Assembly (NCBI RefSeq): GCF_000737695.1
Contig: NZ_JPRM01000017.1
Span: 1-64,000 of the forward strand
Reading direction: 5' to 3'
Length of the DNA: 64,000 nt
DNA from: Flavobacterium hydatis
GTDB lineage: Bacteria; Bacteroidota; Bacteroidia; Flavobacteriales; Flavobacteriaceae
Shown here: in pieces, positions 1 through 9,578 of the stretch
Layout: the number at the start of each line of letters is the position of its first letter
How positions within the stretch are numbered: position 1 is the stretch's first letter
The notes under the pieces: model-generated
Databases searched by the model: none
What the model was told of the DNA's origin: nothing
The model's input: only the letters and a program-made list of their open reading frames with translations
Program-made: the position numbers and the translations under genes

Positions 1-17
1 AAGATTGAATCGGATAA

Positions 18-1610
18 TTATTCAAATTCAGAAGTGAAAAATAATTTTACACTTGGATATTTATTTTGAGTCATTTGTATCGTAAAATCAGAATCGGCTA
101 AAAACACTAATTGACCGTATTTATCTTTTGCTAAGAATTTTTGTTTGATACGTTTAAATTCTTTGAATTCATCATTTTTTGCATCATCAGGTTTTACCCA
201 ACATGCTTTGTGAACAGGGAAATTTTCATACGTACATTTTGCACCATATTCATGCTCCAAACGGTACTGAATTACCTCATATTGAAGAGCTCCAACAGTT
301 CCGATTACCTTACGGTTATTCATTTCAAGAGTAAATAACTGCGCAACACCTTCATCCATTAATTGATCAACACCTTTGTCTAATTGCTTAGCTTTCATTG
401 GGTCGGCATTATTAATGTATCTAAAGTGTTCTGGTGAGAAACTTGGGATTCCTTTAAAGCTCATTACTTCACCTTCGGTTAATGTATCACCAATTTTGAA
501 ATTTCCTGTATCGTGTAAACCAACAATATCACCAGGATATGAAATATCTACAATTTCTTTCTTCTCTGCGAAAAAAGCATTCGGACTAGAAAATTTTAGA
601 TTTTTTTTCTGGCGAACGTGGTAATAAGGTTTGTTTCTTTCGAAAGTACCCGAAACAATTTTGATAAATGCTAAACGGTCTCTATGTTTAGGATCCATAT
701 TGGCATGTATTTTAAATACAAAACCAGTCATTTTTTCTTCTGTTGGATCAACTAAACGAGTTTCAGAATCTTTTGGTCTTGGTGATGGAGCGATAGTAAC
801 AAAACAATCTAATAATTCACGTACTCCAAAGTTATTTAATGCAGAACCAAAAAAGACAGGTTGCAATTTTCCATCTAAATAATCCTGACGATCAAATTTA
901 GGATAAACTTCATCAATTAATTCTAATTCTTCACGAAGTTTTTCCGCTGCTTTCTCTCCAACAATTTTATCTAGTTCTGGATTATTTTGAACATCAGAGA
1001 AAGCGATAGTTTCTTCGATATTTTTACGGCTGTCTCCACTAAAAAGGTTGATGTTTTGTTCCCATAAGTTGTAGATTCCTTGAAAATCGTAACCCATTCC
1101 GATAGGGAAACTTAATGGAGTAACAGTCAAACCTAATTTTTGTTCTACTTCGTCCATCAAATCAAAAGCATCTTTACCTTCACGATCTAATTTGTTGATA
1201 AAAACAATCATCGGAATATTACGCATTCTACAAACTGCAACCAATTTTTCAGTTTGTTCCTCAACTCCTTTTGCAACGTCTATTACAACAATTACGCTAT
1301 CTACAGCAGTTAAAGTTCTAAAAGTATCTTCAGCAAAATCCTTGTGCCCAGGAGTATCAAGGATATTGATTTTTTTATCTTTATAATTAAAGGCTAGTAC
1401 AGATGTAGAAACCGAAATTCCTCTCTGACGTTCGATTTCCATGAAATCACTCGTAGCTCCTTTTTTTATTTTATTGTTTTTTACTGCACCTGCTTCTTGA
1501 ATAGCACCCCCAAATAACAGTAACTTCTCCGTTAAGGTTGTTTTACCGGCATCAGGATGCGATATAATTCCAAATGTTCTTCTGCGTTGTATTTCTTTTA
1601 AAAAGCTCAT
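18..1610 (-). CDS. prfC: Peptide chain release factor 3 (RF3)
   Basis: RF3 is a cytosolic translational GTPase that removes RF1/RF2 from the ribosome after termination. The 530-residue length is normal for the family. The G domain is clear: G1 P-loop SHPDAGKTT (about residues 17-25), G3 DTPGH (85-89) and G4 NKLD (139-142), followed by the EF-Tu-like domain 2 and a C-terminal RF3 domain. The start MSFLKEIQRRRTFGIISHPDAGK is the usual RF3 N-terminus. A TACTTTTG box (minus strand) lies about 20 bp upstream. The gene stands alone, pointing away from a 176 bp gap to the amylase. Identification is firm. Confidence 0.96.
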   Translation of the reverse strand: MSFLKEIQRRRTFGIISHPDAGKTTLTEKLLLFGGAIQEAGAVKNNKIKKGATSDFMEIERQRGISVSTSVLAFNYKDKKINILDTPGHKDFAEDTFRTLTAVDSVIVVIDVAKGVEEQTEKLVAVCRMRNIPMIVFINKLDREGKDAFDLMDEVEQKLGLTVTPLSFPIGMGYDFQGIYNLWEQNINLFSGDSRKNIEETIAFSDVQNNPELDKIVGEKAAEKLREELELIDEVYPKFDRQDYLDGKLQPVFFGSALNNFGVRELLDCFVTIAPSPRPKDSETRLVDPTEEKMTGFVFKIHANMDPKHRDRLAFIKIVSGTFERNKPYYHVRQKKNLKFSSPNAFFAEKKEIVDISYPGDIVGLHDTGNFKIGDTLTEGEVMSFKGIPSFSPEHFRYINNADPMKAKQLDKGVDQLMDEGVAQLFTLEMNNRKVIGTVGALQYEVIQYRLEHEYGAKCTYENFPVHKACWVKPDDAKNDEFKEFKRIKQKFLAKDKYGQLVFLADSDFTIQMTQNKYPSVKLFFTSEFE

Positions 1611-1629
1611 ATTTCGTATAAATAGGTTG

Positions 1630-1637
1630 CAAAAGTA
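1630..1637 (-). promoter_or_regulatory. Putative -7 element of prfC
   Basis: The minus strand reads TACTTTTG, a full match to the Bacteroidetes -7 consensus TANNTTTG, 20 bp before the prfC start. I do not see a good TTG at the expected 17-23 bp further upstream, so only half the promoter is supported. Confidence 0.45.
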
Positions 1638-1732
1638 CTATTAATTACGGCTTAATAAAAATATTAGCTTCTTATTTAAGCCTGTTTGGTTTAGAAAATT
1701 TGTTGTTATTATTAGATTGTTTGAATAAAAAA

Positions 1733-1757
1733 GAGGCTGATTATTTAAATCAGCCTC
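1733..1757 (-). terminator. Rho-independent terminator of the amylase gene
   Basis: Perfect stem GAGGCTGATT / AATCAGCCTC with a 5-base loop, followed on the minus strand by a run of T. It lies 30 bp after the amylase stop. Confidence 0.8.
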
Positions 1758-1786
1758 AAAATTAAATCAGTTTTATTAGTTAATAA

Positions 1787-3220
1787 TTAATTATTAATCG
1801 ACCAGACGGTATATCCTTTTGGCGGACATTGAATTTTTACCCACTGATCAGCTTGTGTTGTAGGATACCAACTAGAACTTCCTGTAAAATCTTTTATTTG
1901 AGTATTAGCCCAATTAGTTTGGATCCATCTTTCTTGCCATGATGATGAGTTATTGATATATACCACTAAACCGGGGTTTCCGTTATATCCGTTTCTGCGG
2001 GCAATATATTCGTCGTTGTCAGAATATAAAATAGAAGTTGTTCCTGTTGCTTTATTATTATGAATCCAGATAAGATTATTTAATTTGCTTTTATCTAGCC
2101 ATTCTTCATAATCTCTGTAAAAAATAGTTGGATATCCTTCGTGAGTTAAAATATAGGAATAAGCCAATAATTTGTTTGAAATTTCATCAGTATCATGATT
2201 CGTAACAAAAGTTACCGCTTTATACGGGTTTCTTTTCCACATCATATCATCATTTAATACGGCAAGATTATTTCCATCAAACGCATCATTCATTTTGTAA
2301 TAACAAGCAAAATCAAAAACAGAACTATTGGCATTATTAGCCCAGTCATTTAATACGTTTACATTCGAATCCCATAATTCGCCAACCGAAAAGCCGCCTA
2401 CATTTGCATTCCAAGCATTTACGACCCACGCACCAAATCCTTTAACGTAATCAAATCTCCAGCCATCAAATTTCATGGTATTTTTATAATATTTACCAAC
2501 ACCATCAGCTCTAAGCCATAACCAATCTTGGACATGAGGATTTGCGTGGCATAAATCTGGGAAACCACCAAAAGATCCTTCGTCATTATTACCGTAGCTA
2601 TTTTTATAAAAGTCATTATAATTACGAGTGAATTTTCCTGAAGCAACTCCGCTAAAATTAGTCCAAGTATTTGTTCCAGTAAATGGATTTGCTTCCGATT
2701 GTCCTCCACTGTTATGATTAATTACAATATCGGCATATACTTGCATATTTTCAGTATGTGCTTTGCTAATCAAACTTACCAATTCAGTTTTAGAGCCAAA
2801 TCGAGTTTCTGTAGAGCCATTTTGATTATAATCTCCAAAATCAAAATAATCTGTAGGATCATAGCCCATAGAAAAAGCTCCGTTTTGTGCTTTTGATGCA
2901 GGAGGTAACCAAATTGAGCCAATTCCAGCATTCGACCAGTCGGTAATTTTGGTGTTTATTGTATTCCACCAATTACCGCCAGCAGGAACATCCCAATAAA
3001 AAGCCTGCATCATTACGCCTCCACCAGGATTGGCAACGTATTTTCCAGTAGTAGGAGTTCCTGTGCTAAATGGACGTCCATCATGTTTAGTTACGTTAAT
3101 AACTTTGAACTGAGTATTTGCAGCAGCAACTTCAGATTCTGCATTTTCATTTGAGCTACAGGAGTAAAAAAATGCTGTTAAAGCAGTAACTAAATAGAGT
3201 TTTACAATTTGTTTTTTCAT
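1787..3220 (-). CDS. Alpha-amylase (GH13) lipoprotein
   Basis: This is a 477-residue glycoside hydrolase family 13 enzyme, expected to cut alpha-1,4-glucans at the cell surface or in the periplasm. A lipoprotein signal ends at Cys21 (FFYSC) and is followed by an acidic linker. The GH13 regions are all present: region I DIVINH (164-169), region II GWRFDYVKG with nucleophile Asp257, region III VGELWD with acid/base Glu281, and region IV TNHDTDE (His342, Asp343). The domain plan is like secreted bacterial amylases with a short C-terminal beta domain. It is monocistronic, and no SusC/SusD genes lie nearby, so it is not part of a polysaccharide utilisation locus visible here. Confidence 0.93.
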   Translation of the reverse strand: MKKQIVKLYLVTALTAFFYSCSSNENAESEVAAANTQFKVINVTKHDGRPFSTGTPTTGKYVANPGGGVMMQAFYWDVPAGGNWWNTINTKITDWSNAGIGSIWLPPASKAQNGAFSMGYDPTDYFDFGDYNQNGSTETRFGSKTELVSLISKAHTENMQVYADIVINHNSGGQSEANPFTGTNTWTNFSGVASGKFTRNYNDFYKNSYGNNDEGSFGGFPDLCHANPHVQDWLWLRADGVGKYYKNTMKFDGWRFDYVKGFGAWVVNAWNANVGGFSVGELWDSNVNVLNDWANNANSSVFDFACYYKMNDAFDGNNLAVLNDDMMWKRNPYKAVTFVTNHDTDEISNKLLAYSYILTHEGYPTIFYRDYEEWLDKSKLNNLIWIHNNKATGTTSILYSDNDEYIARRNGYNGNPGLVVYINNSSSWQERWIQTNWANTQIKDFTGSSSWYPTTQADQWVKIQCPPKGYTVWSINN

Positions 3221-3788
3221 GATTAAATGATTTTTAGGTTAATTAAGGATTTGGGTAATCAAATTGTGATTAATTAAATAATTAGCTAATTAATTGTTTA
3301 ATTACTGTTTTTAAATGCTAAATAGTAATAATCACATATCGAATGTATGCAAAACTTGTTTACCTAATTATTTTGAAATTTTATTTAATAAGCGAAAACG
3401 TTGTAGTGTTGAAAACTTTGTTGTATTAAGTTAAAAATGAGTGATTTGATTGGGTGTTGTTTTGGGTTTTATAGATAAAAAACAATGAGATAATAGGATA
3501 GATGATTCTTAAAATTGCTTTAAATATTAGATGTAGTGAATTCTTGAGAATAAGATTTTTTTTAGTTGCATATAATTTTTTGTTAATAGTATTAACTATA
3601 CTTGTATTATGTGATTGAATTGTTATTTTTGTTCGTTATAAGTTAATTAAGCAATGTTTGTTAGATTTGTAAAGATTTTTATTTTCTGAACATTTAAAAT
3701 ATATATTGAAATATGCGGTTTACTATATTTGTAAGCCAATAATGCTAAATAATAAAGCTACTTTACATTAAAATTAAATTTTAAAATA
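3221..3788. other. Intergenic gap between divergent amylase and SurA-like genes
   Basis: A 568 bp AT-rich spacer between divergently transcribed genes. It must hold both promoters. The only recognisable motif is the TATATTTG box at 3724. I found no ORF, RNA gene or member of the repeat families seen elsewhere in the window. Confidence 0.6.
3724..3731 (+). promoter_or_regulatory. Putative -7 element of the SurA-like gene
   Basis: TATATTTG matches TANNTTTG exactly, 57 bp before the start codon. A TTG lies upstream at 3706 with 15 bp spacing, shorter than the usual 17-23 bp. Confidence 0.45.
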
Positions 3789-5219
3789 ATGCTATTAAAA
3801 AAATTACGAATAAAAACTATCAATTGTCAATTTGTATTTACAATAAGTTTTTTGCTTCTTTTCAATTCGCTAACCAGAGCGCAAGAAATTATTAAGGATA
3901 CGGTTATAGCAAAGCCAGTTGTAGTTAAAAGTAATCAGAAACAAAAAATTGATGGTATTATCGCTACTGTAGGTGATTACATTATTTTAGATTCAGATAT
4001 CGATAAAGGATACCTAGAAATTAGTAGTCAGGGAGGATCTATAAAAGATGTTTCTAGATGCCAGATGTTAGGAAAACTTCTAGAAGATAAACTATACGCG
4101 CACCAAGCTATTCAGGATAGTATTATTGTAAGTGATGCCGAAGTAAAAGGTATGATGGATGAACGATTAAATTATATGGTTCAGCAAATCGGAGATATAA
4201 ATAAGGTAGTTCAGTATTACAAAAAGAATTCTATTGAAGAATTTAAAACATATTTTGCCGACATCTTAAAAGAGCAAAAGTTAGCATCTGAAATGCAAAA
4301 AAAGATCATCGATGGAGTTGAAATAACTCCAGAAGAAGTTCGTAGTTTTTTCAAAAAAATTCCTGAAAATGAATTGCCAACATTTGGAGCAGAAATGGAA
4401 GTGGCACAGATTGTTGTGAATCCTAAAATTTCTGACGCTGAAAAGAAAAAAGTAATCGATCGTTTAAACGGTATTAAGAAAGATGTAGAAGACGGAGCTA
4501 GTTTTGCAACCAAAGCTGTTTTGTACTCACAAGATCCAGGTTCTAGTTCGAATGGAGGATATTATAAGATGACAAGAAAGACACCTTTCGTAAAAGAGTT
4601 TAAGGAGGTAGCTTTTAGTCTTCAGGAAGGAGAGATTTCTGCGCCTTTTGAAACTACTTTCGGGTTTCATATTATAAAAATTGATAAGATTAAAGGACAA
4701 GAAGTAGAGTTGCGTCATATCCTGATAGCGCCAGTAGTTTCTGAAGATGCTTTAAAAGAAGCAAAAGAAAGAATTACAGGAATTAGAGAGAAGATAATAG
4801 ATAAGAAAGTAACTTTTGCTGAAGCAGCCAGAGCAGATTCTGACGAAAAAGAAACACGTGCAAACGGTGGAGCTTTGATTAATCCAAATACGCAAGATAC
4901 ACGTTTTGAATTAACAAAAATGGATCCTACTTTATATAGTCAGGTTTCTAATTTAAAAGATAATGAAGTTTCACAACCAGTTTTAGATACTGATCCACAA
5001 GGGAAAAAGAGTTATAAGTTAATTACTGTAACAAAAAGAATCGAAGCACATACTGCTGATTACGGTAAGGATTATATCAAGATTAAAGATTTAGCTTTAA
5101 AAGAAAAACAAATTAAAGCTATCGCTAAATGGTTTGATGAAAAAATAAAAGAAACTTACATTAAGATTCTTGGTGAGTACAGAGATTGTACTTTTACTAA
5201 TAATTGGTTGAAAAAATAA
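3789..5219 (+). CDS. SurA-like periplasmic peptidylprolyl isomerase
   Basis: A 476-residue exported chaperone/PPIase that should help outer-membrane proteins fold in the periplasm. A hydrophobic signal peptide (about residues 12-31) ends near TRAQ. A SurA N-terminal chaperone region starts at KIDGIIATVGDYIILDSDID (about 53-72). Two parvulin (PPIC) domains follow, at about 200-300 (ending in the typical TTFGFHIIKI) and 305-410 (starting VELRHILI). The architecture matches SurA, although the sequence is the flavobacterial form. A strong terminator follows, so it is transcribed apart from the downstream MoxR gene. Confidence 0.9.
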   Translation: MLLKKLRIKTINCQFVFTISFLLLFNSLTRAQEIIKDTVIAKPVVVKSNQKQKIDGIIATVGDYIILDSDIDKGYLEISSQGGSIKDVSRCQMLGKLLEDKLYAHQAIQDSIIVSDAEVKGMMDERLNYMVQQIGDINKVVQYYKKNSIEEFKTYFADILKEQKLASEMQKKIIDGVEITPEEVRSFFKKIPENELPTFGAEMEVAQIVVNPKISDAEKKKVIDRLNGIKKDVEDGASFATKAVLYSQDPGSSSNGGYYKMTRKTPFVKEFKEVAFSLQEGEISAPFETTFGFHIIKIDKIKGQEVELRHILIAPVVSEDALKEAKERITGIREKIIDKKVTFAEAARADSDEKETRANGGALINPNTQDTRFELTKMDPTLYSQVSNLKDNEVSQPVLDTDPQGKKSYKLITVTKRIEAHTADYGKDYIKIKDLALKEKQIKAIAKWFDEKIKETYIKILGEYRDCTFTNNWLKK

Positions 5220-5235
5220 TTTTTATATAATAAAT

Positions 5236-5277
5236 AAAAAGAGTTAGTTTTATGTGTTCATAGAACTAACTCTTTTT
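5236..5277 (+). terminator. Terminator after the SurA-like gene
   Basis: A 14 bp perfect stem, AAAAAGAGTTAGTT / AACTAACTCTTTTT, with a 14-base loop and a T-rich 3' arm. It separates the PPIase gene from the MoxR gene that starts 20 bp later. Confidence 0.85.
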
Positions 5278-5297
5278 AATTTTAAATACATTCATAG

Positions 5298-6251
5298 ATG
5301 TCTGATGTAACAGCAATTCATAACTTAGTTCAAAAACGTAATGAATTAAAAACCGAAATCGCAAAAATTATTGTAGGTCAGGATGCAGTTGTAGATCAAA
5401 TTTTGATTTGCATTTTCTCTGGCGGACATGCTCTTTTAATAGGTGTGCCTGGATTGGCAAAAACATTATTGATAAATACGCTATCTCAGGCTTTAGGACT
5501 TGATTTTAAAAGAATTCAATTTACTCCAGATTTAATGCCTTCTGATATTTTGGGAAGCGAAATCTTGGATGAAAACAGACGTTTCAAGTTTATAAAAGGA
5601 CCAGTTTTTTCTAATATTATTTTGGCAGATGAGATTAATAGAACGCCGCCAAAAACGCAAGCAGCTTTACTAGAGGCGATGCAGGAGCGTTCGGTAACGA
5701 TTGCTGGTGAAAATCATAAATTAGATTTGCCTTACTTTGTATTGGCTACACAAAACCCGATTGAGCAAGAAGGAACGTATCCTTTGCCAGAAGCACAATT
5801 GGACCGTTTTATGTTTGCTATAAAATTAGAATATCCAAGTTTTGAAGAAGAAGTACAAGTTGTAAAGCGTACAACTTCAGATAACACAAGTACAATAAAT
5901 CCGCTGTTTACTGCTCAGGAAATTATAGATTTTCAGCATTTAATTCGTCGAATTCCAGTTGCTGATAATGTGATAGAATATGCTGTAACGTTGGTGAGTA
6001 AAACACGTCCTGATAATAGTCTGACGAATGATTTTGTTAAAAATTACCTGGATTGGGGAGCAGGTCCAAGAGCTTCGCAAAATTTAATTTTGGCGGCAAA
6101 AGCACATGCTGCATTCAATGGTAAATTCTCGCCAGATATTGAAGATGTAAAAGCTGTAGCGACTGGTATTTTGAGACATCGAATTATTAAAAATTATAAA
6201 GCCGATGCCGAAGGAATTACAGAAGAAATCATCATTCAAAAATTGATGTAA
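5298..6251 (+). CDS. MoxR family AAA+ ATPase
   Basis: A 317-residue MoxR-type AAA+ ATPase, a chaperone class that assembles or activates partner proteins and often works with VWA-domain proteins. Walker A is GVPGLAKT (49-56) and Walker B is ILADEI (108-113). The MoxR signature ATQNPIEQEGTYPLPEAQLDRF is intact and the C-terminal lid domain is complete. No DUF58, VWA or BatABD partner gene follows, which is unusual for MoxR loci: the next gene is acnB after a terminator and a 370 bp gap. The natural substrate cannot be deduced here. Confidence 0.93.
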   Translation: MSDVTAIHNLVQKRNELKTEIAKIIVGQDAVVDQILICIFSGGHALLIGVPGLAKTLLINTLSQALGLDFKRIQFTPDLMPSDILGSEILDENRRFKFIKGPVFSNIILADEINRTPPKTQAALLEAMQERSVTIAGENHKLDLPYFVLATQNPIEQEGTYPLPEAQLDRFMFAIKLEYPSFEEEVQVVKRTTSDNTSTINPLFTAQEIIDFQHLIRRIPVADNVIEYAVTLVSKTRPDNSLTNDFVKNYLDWGAGPRASQNLILAAKAHAAFNGKFSPDIEDVKAVATGILRHRIIKNYKADAEGITEEIIIQKLM

Positions 6252-6274
6252 ATTATAGGAAAAACTTTTAGAGT

Positions 6275-6305
6275 AAGCCTGATGATTGTCGTCAGGCTTT
6301 TTTAT
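6275..6305 (+). terminator. Terminator after MoxR gene
   Basis: An 8 bp stem AAGCCTGA / TCAGGCTT with a 9-base loop, followed by a T run. Confidence 0.8.
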
Positions 6306-6625
6306 TTATGTTGATTTGAATTTTAAATAATTATCAATTTTGTGATAATGAGAAATGTTTCAGATGATGTAAAAAGGTGTAACTATAACGTTGTAAATTT
6401 TAATTTAGAAAGATTCTTAGTTAAAAACGAGGTAAAATCTGACTTCCTTTTTAAGGTCGAATTTCGACTTTGCTAAAGAAAAGATTTTAAAATGTTAATA
6501 ATTCATTTTTTTAATTCAAAACTGTTGTTTTGACAAAAACAAGCAGTCAAAATCGTTTTTTAATAATAATAATTTTTGAAAAGGCGAGTTCTGTTATATT
6601 TTTTTTAATTCTCGGCTTTAATTTT

Positions 6626-6633
6626 TAAATTTG
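6626..6633 (+). promoter_or_regulatory. Putative -7 element of acnB
   Basis: TAAATTTG fits TANNTTTG, 38 bp before the acnB start. No convincing -33 TTG is visible at normal spacing. Confidence 0.4.
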
Positions 6634-6671
6634 CGTACAAAAAAATAAGATACCTAGAAAATACTTCGATT

Positions 6672-9443
6672 ATGAATACTTATAACGATTACATTAAAGA
6701 GATTGCAGAACGCAAAGACCAAGGACTTCACCCGAAGCCAATTGATGGTGCTGAGTTGTTAAGCGTGATTATTGACCAAATTAAAGATTTAGATAACGAA
6801 TATCGTGAAGAATCTATTAAACACTTTATTTATAACACTATACCAGGAACTACAAGTGCTGCAGGTGTAAAAGCTAAGTTTTTAAAAGAGATTATTCTTG
6901 GAGAATCTGTAGTGAAAGAAATAACACCAGCTTTTGCATTTGAGTTGTTATCACACATGAAGGGTGGACCTTCTATTGAAGTGTTGCTAGATTTAGCTTT
7001 AGGTAATGATGCTGCTATTGCAAAAGAAGCTGGAGATGTTCTTAAAACACAAGTTTACCTTTATGAGGCAGACACAGATCGTTTAAAAGAAGCGTTTAAA
7101 AATGGTAATCCAATTGCTATAGAAATTATTAAAAGCTATGCACAGGCAGAGTTTTTTACTAAACTACCAGAAGTAGTAGAGGAAATTAAAGTAGTTACTT
7201 TTATTGCTGGTGAAGGTGATATCTCTACCGATTTATTGTCTCCGGGTAATCAGGCTCACTCACGTTCTGATCGTGAACTTCATGGGCAGTGTATGATTAC
7301 ACCAAAAGCACAAGAAGAAATTAAGGCTTTACAAGCACAACATCCAGACAAAAGTGTGATGTTAATTGCTGAGAAAGGTACTATGGGAGTTGGTTCTTCT
7401 AGAATGTCAGGTGTAAACAACGTGGCACTTTGGACAGGAAAACAAGCAAGCCCATATATTCCATTCGTTAACATAGCTCCAATTGTTGGAGGAACAAATG
7501 GTATTTCACCAATTTTCTTAACAACTGTAGATGTTACAGGAGGTATTGGTTTAGACCTTAAAAACTGGGTTAAAAAGCTAGATGCAGATGGTAACGTTGT
7601 TCGTAATGAAAGTGGTGATCCTGTTCTTGAAGAGGTATATTCAGTCGCTACAGGTACAGTACTTACAATAAATACAAAGACAAAAAAACTTTATAACGGA
7701 GATAAAGAATTAATTGATATTTCTAAGGCTTTTACGCCTCAGAAAATGGAATTTATAAAAGCTGGAGGATCATATGCAATTGTATTTGGTAAAAAACTTC
7801 AAACATTGGCAGCTAAAATTTTAGAAATTGAGGCTCCTCTTGTGTTTGCTCCGTCAAAAGAGATTTCTCTTGAAGGACAAGGACTTACAGCAGTAGAAAA
7901 AATCTTCAACAAAAATGCTGTTGGTATAGCTCCGGGTAAAGTATTACACGCAGGTTCAGATGTTCGTGTAGAAGTAAACATTGTAGGGTCACAAGACACT
8001 ACAGGACTTATGACTGCTCAAGAATTAGAGTCTATGGCAGCTACAGTAATTTCGCCAATCGTTGATGGTGCATACCAATCAGGTTGTCACACCGCTTCAG
8101 TATGGGATAAAAAAGCTCAGGCAAATATTCCTAAACTGATGAAATTCATGAACGATTTCGGATTAATCACAGCTCGTGACCCGAAAGGAGTTTATCACGC
8201 AATGACAGATGTAATTCACAAAGTTCTTAATGATATTACTATTGATGAGTGGGCTATCATTATTGGTGGTGACTCACATACAAGAATGTCAAAAGGTGTT
8301 GCTTTTGGTGCTGACTCAGGAACAGTTGCACTTGCACTTGCTACTGGAGAGGCTTCTATGCCAATTCCGGAATCTGTGAAGGTGACGTTTAAGGGTGAGA
8401 TGAAAGATTATATGGACTTCCGTGATGTGGTTCATGCTACACAAGCTCAAATGCTTAAAAAGTTTGGTGGAGAGAATGTTTTCCAAGGTAGAATTATCGA
8501 GGTTCACATCGGAACTCTTACTGCTGACCAGGCATTTACATTTACAGATTGGACTGCAGAAATGAAAGCTAAGGCTTCTATCTGTATTTCTGAAGATGAC
8601 ACCTTGATTGAATCATTAGAGATTGCAAAAGGAAGAATCCAGATTATGATCAATAAAGGAATGGACAATGAAAAACAAGTTCTTCAAGGGTTGATCAACA
8701 AAGCAGATAAGAGAATTGCAGAAATTAAATCGGCTGAGAAACCAGCTCTTACTCCAGATGCAAATGCTAAGTATTATGCAGAAGTTGTTGTAGATCTTGA
8801 TCAAATTATTGAGCCAATGATTGCTGACCCAGACGTAAATAATGCTGATGTTTCTAAGAGATATACGCACGATACAATTAGACCTCTTTCTTTCTACGGA
8901 GGAGAGAAAAAAGTAGACTTAGGGTTTATTGGTTCTTGTATGGTTCACAAAGGAGATATGAAGATTCTTGCTCAAATGCTTAAAAATATCGAAGAGCAAC
9001 ATGGTAAAGTTGAGTTCAAAGCGCCACTTGTTGTAGCGCCACCTACTTATAATATTGTAGATGAGCTTAAAGCTGAAGGAGACTGGGAAGTTTTACAAAA
9101 ATACTCAGGTTTCGAATTTAACGATAGCGCACCTAAAGGAGCAGCACGTACAGAATACGAGAATATGTTATACTTAGAGCGTCCAGGATGTAACCTATGT
9201 ATGGGTAATCAGGAAAAAGCTGCAAAAGGAGATACTGTAATGGCAACATCTACACGTCTTTTCCAAGGGAGAGTTGTAGAAGATACTGAAGGTAAAAAAG
9301 GAGAATCATTACTTTCTTCTACACCGGTAGTAGTTTTATCTACAATTTTAGGTAGAACTCCTACGCTTGCTGAATATACAGCTGCAGTAGATGGTATTAG
9401 CTTGACTAGGTTTGCACCTTCTCATAAACTGTTAGTAATGTAA
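6672..9443 (+). CDS. acnB: Aconitate hydratase B (bifunctional 2-methylisocitrate dehydratase type)
   Basis: A 923-residue AcnB-type aconitase, which isomerises citrate to isocitrate in the TCA cycle; enterobacterial AcnB also dehydrates 2-methylisocitrate. The N-terminus has the HEAT-like AcnB domain (about 1-160) followed by the swivel domain, the domain order that separates AcnB from AcnA. The [4Fe-4S] ligands are visible: Cys756 in GSCMVHKG and Cys840/Cys843 in PGCNLCMGN. It is somewhat longer than the roughly 865-residue enterobacterial protein. The gene has its own terminator and is followed at once by a second, unrelated aconitase. Its leucine codons are often CTT, whereas the neighbouring genes mainly use TTA, which may point to a different origin or expression level. 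Confidence 0.94.
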   Translation: MNTYNDYIKEIAERKDQGLHPKPIDGAELLSVIIDQIKDLDNEYREESIKHFIYNTIPGTTSAAGVKAKFLKEIILGESVVKEITPAFAFELLSHMKGGPSIEVLLDLALGNDAAIAKEAGDVLKTQVYLYEADTDRLKEAFKNGNPIAIEIIKSYAQAEFFTKLPEVVEEIKVVTFIAGEGDISTDLLSPGNQAHSRSDRELHGQCMITPKAQEEIKALQAQHPDKSVMLIAEKGTMGVGSSRMSGVNNVALWTGKQASPYIPFVNIAPIVGGTNGISPIFLTTVDVTGGIGLDLKNWVKKLDADGNVVRNESGDPVLEEVYSVATGTVLTINTKTKKLYNGDKELIDISKAFTPQKMEFIKAGGSYAIVFGKKLQTLAAKILEIEAPLVFAPSKEISLEGQGLTAVEKIFNKNAVGIAPGKVLHAGSDVRVEVNIVGSQDTTGLMTAQELESMAATVISPIVDGAYQSGCHTASVWDKKAQANIPKLMKFMNDFGLITARDPKGVYHAMTDVIHKVLNDITIDEWAIIIGGDSHTRMSKGVAFGADSGTVALALATGEASMPIPESVKVTFKGEMKDYMDFRDVVHATQAQMLKKFGGENVFQGRIIEVHIGTLTADQAFTFTDWTAEMKAKASICISEDDTLIESLEIAKGRIQIMINKGMDNEKQVLQGLINKADKRIAEIKSAEKPALTPDANAKYYAEVVVDLDQIIEPMIADPDVNNADVSKRYTHDTIRPLSFYGGEKKVDLGFIGSCMVHKGDMKILAQMLKNIEEQHGKVEFKAPLVVAPPTYNIVDELKAEGDWEVLQKYSGFEFNDSAPKGAARTEYENMLYLERPGCNLCMGNQEKAAKGDTVMATSTRLFQGRVVEDTEGKKGESLLSSTPVVVLSTILGRTPTLAEYTAAVDGISLTRFAPSHKLLVM

Positions 9444-9476
9444 TTTACGATTAGTTATAATCATTATATATAAAAG

Positions 9477-9505
9477 GCCTGAGTGATAAACTCAGGCTTT
9501 TTTTC
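9477..9505 (+). terminator. Terminator after acnB
   Basis: An 8 bp perfect stem GCCTGAGT / ACTCAGGC with a 5-base loop and a long T run. It lies between the two aconitase genes. Confidence 0.85.
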
Positions 9506-9578
9506 TTTTCTACCTCTTCTATTTTTTGTAACTTGTGATGTTCAAAAAAAATAAAAAAAAACAAAAACAATTATACTT

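Larger units (their letters stand above)
6252..6671. other. Intergenic gap before acnB
   Basis: A 420 bp spacer containing the MoxR terminator at 6275 and a TAAATTTG promoter box at 6626. The middle is AT-rich with a short dyad around TCGAATTTCGA. I see no RNA gene or repeat-family member. Confidence 0.55.
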
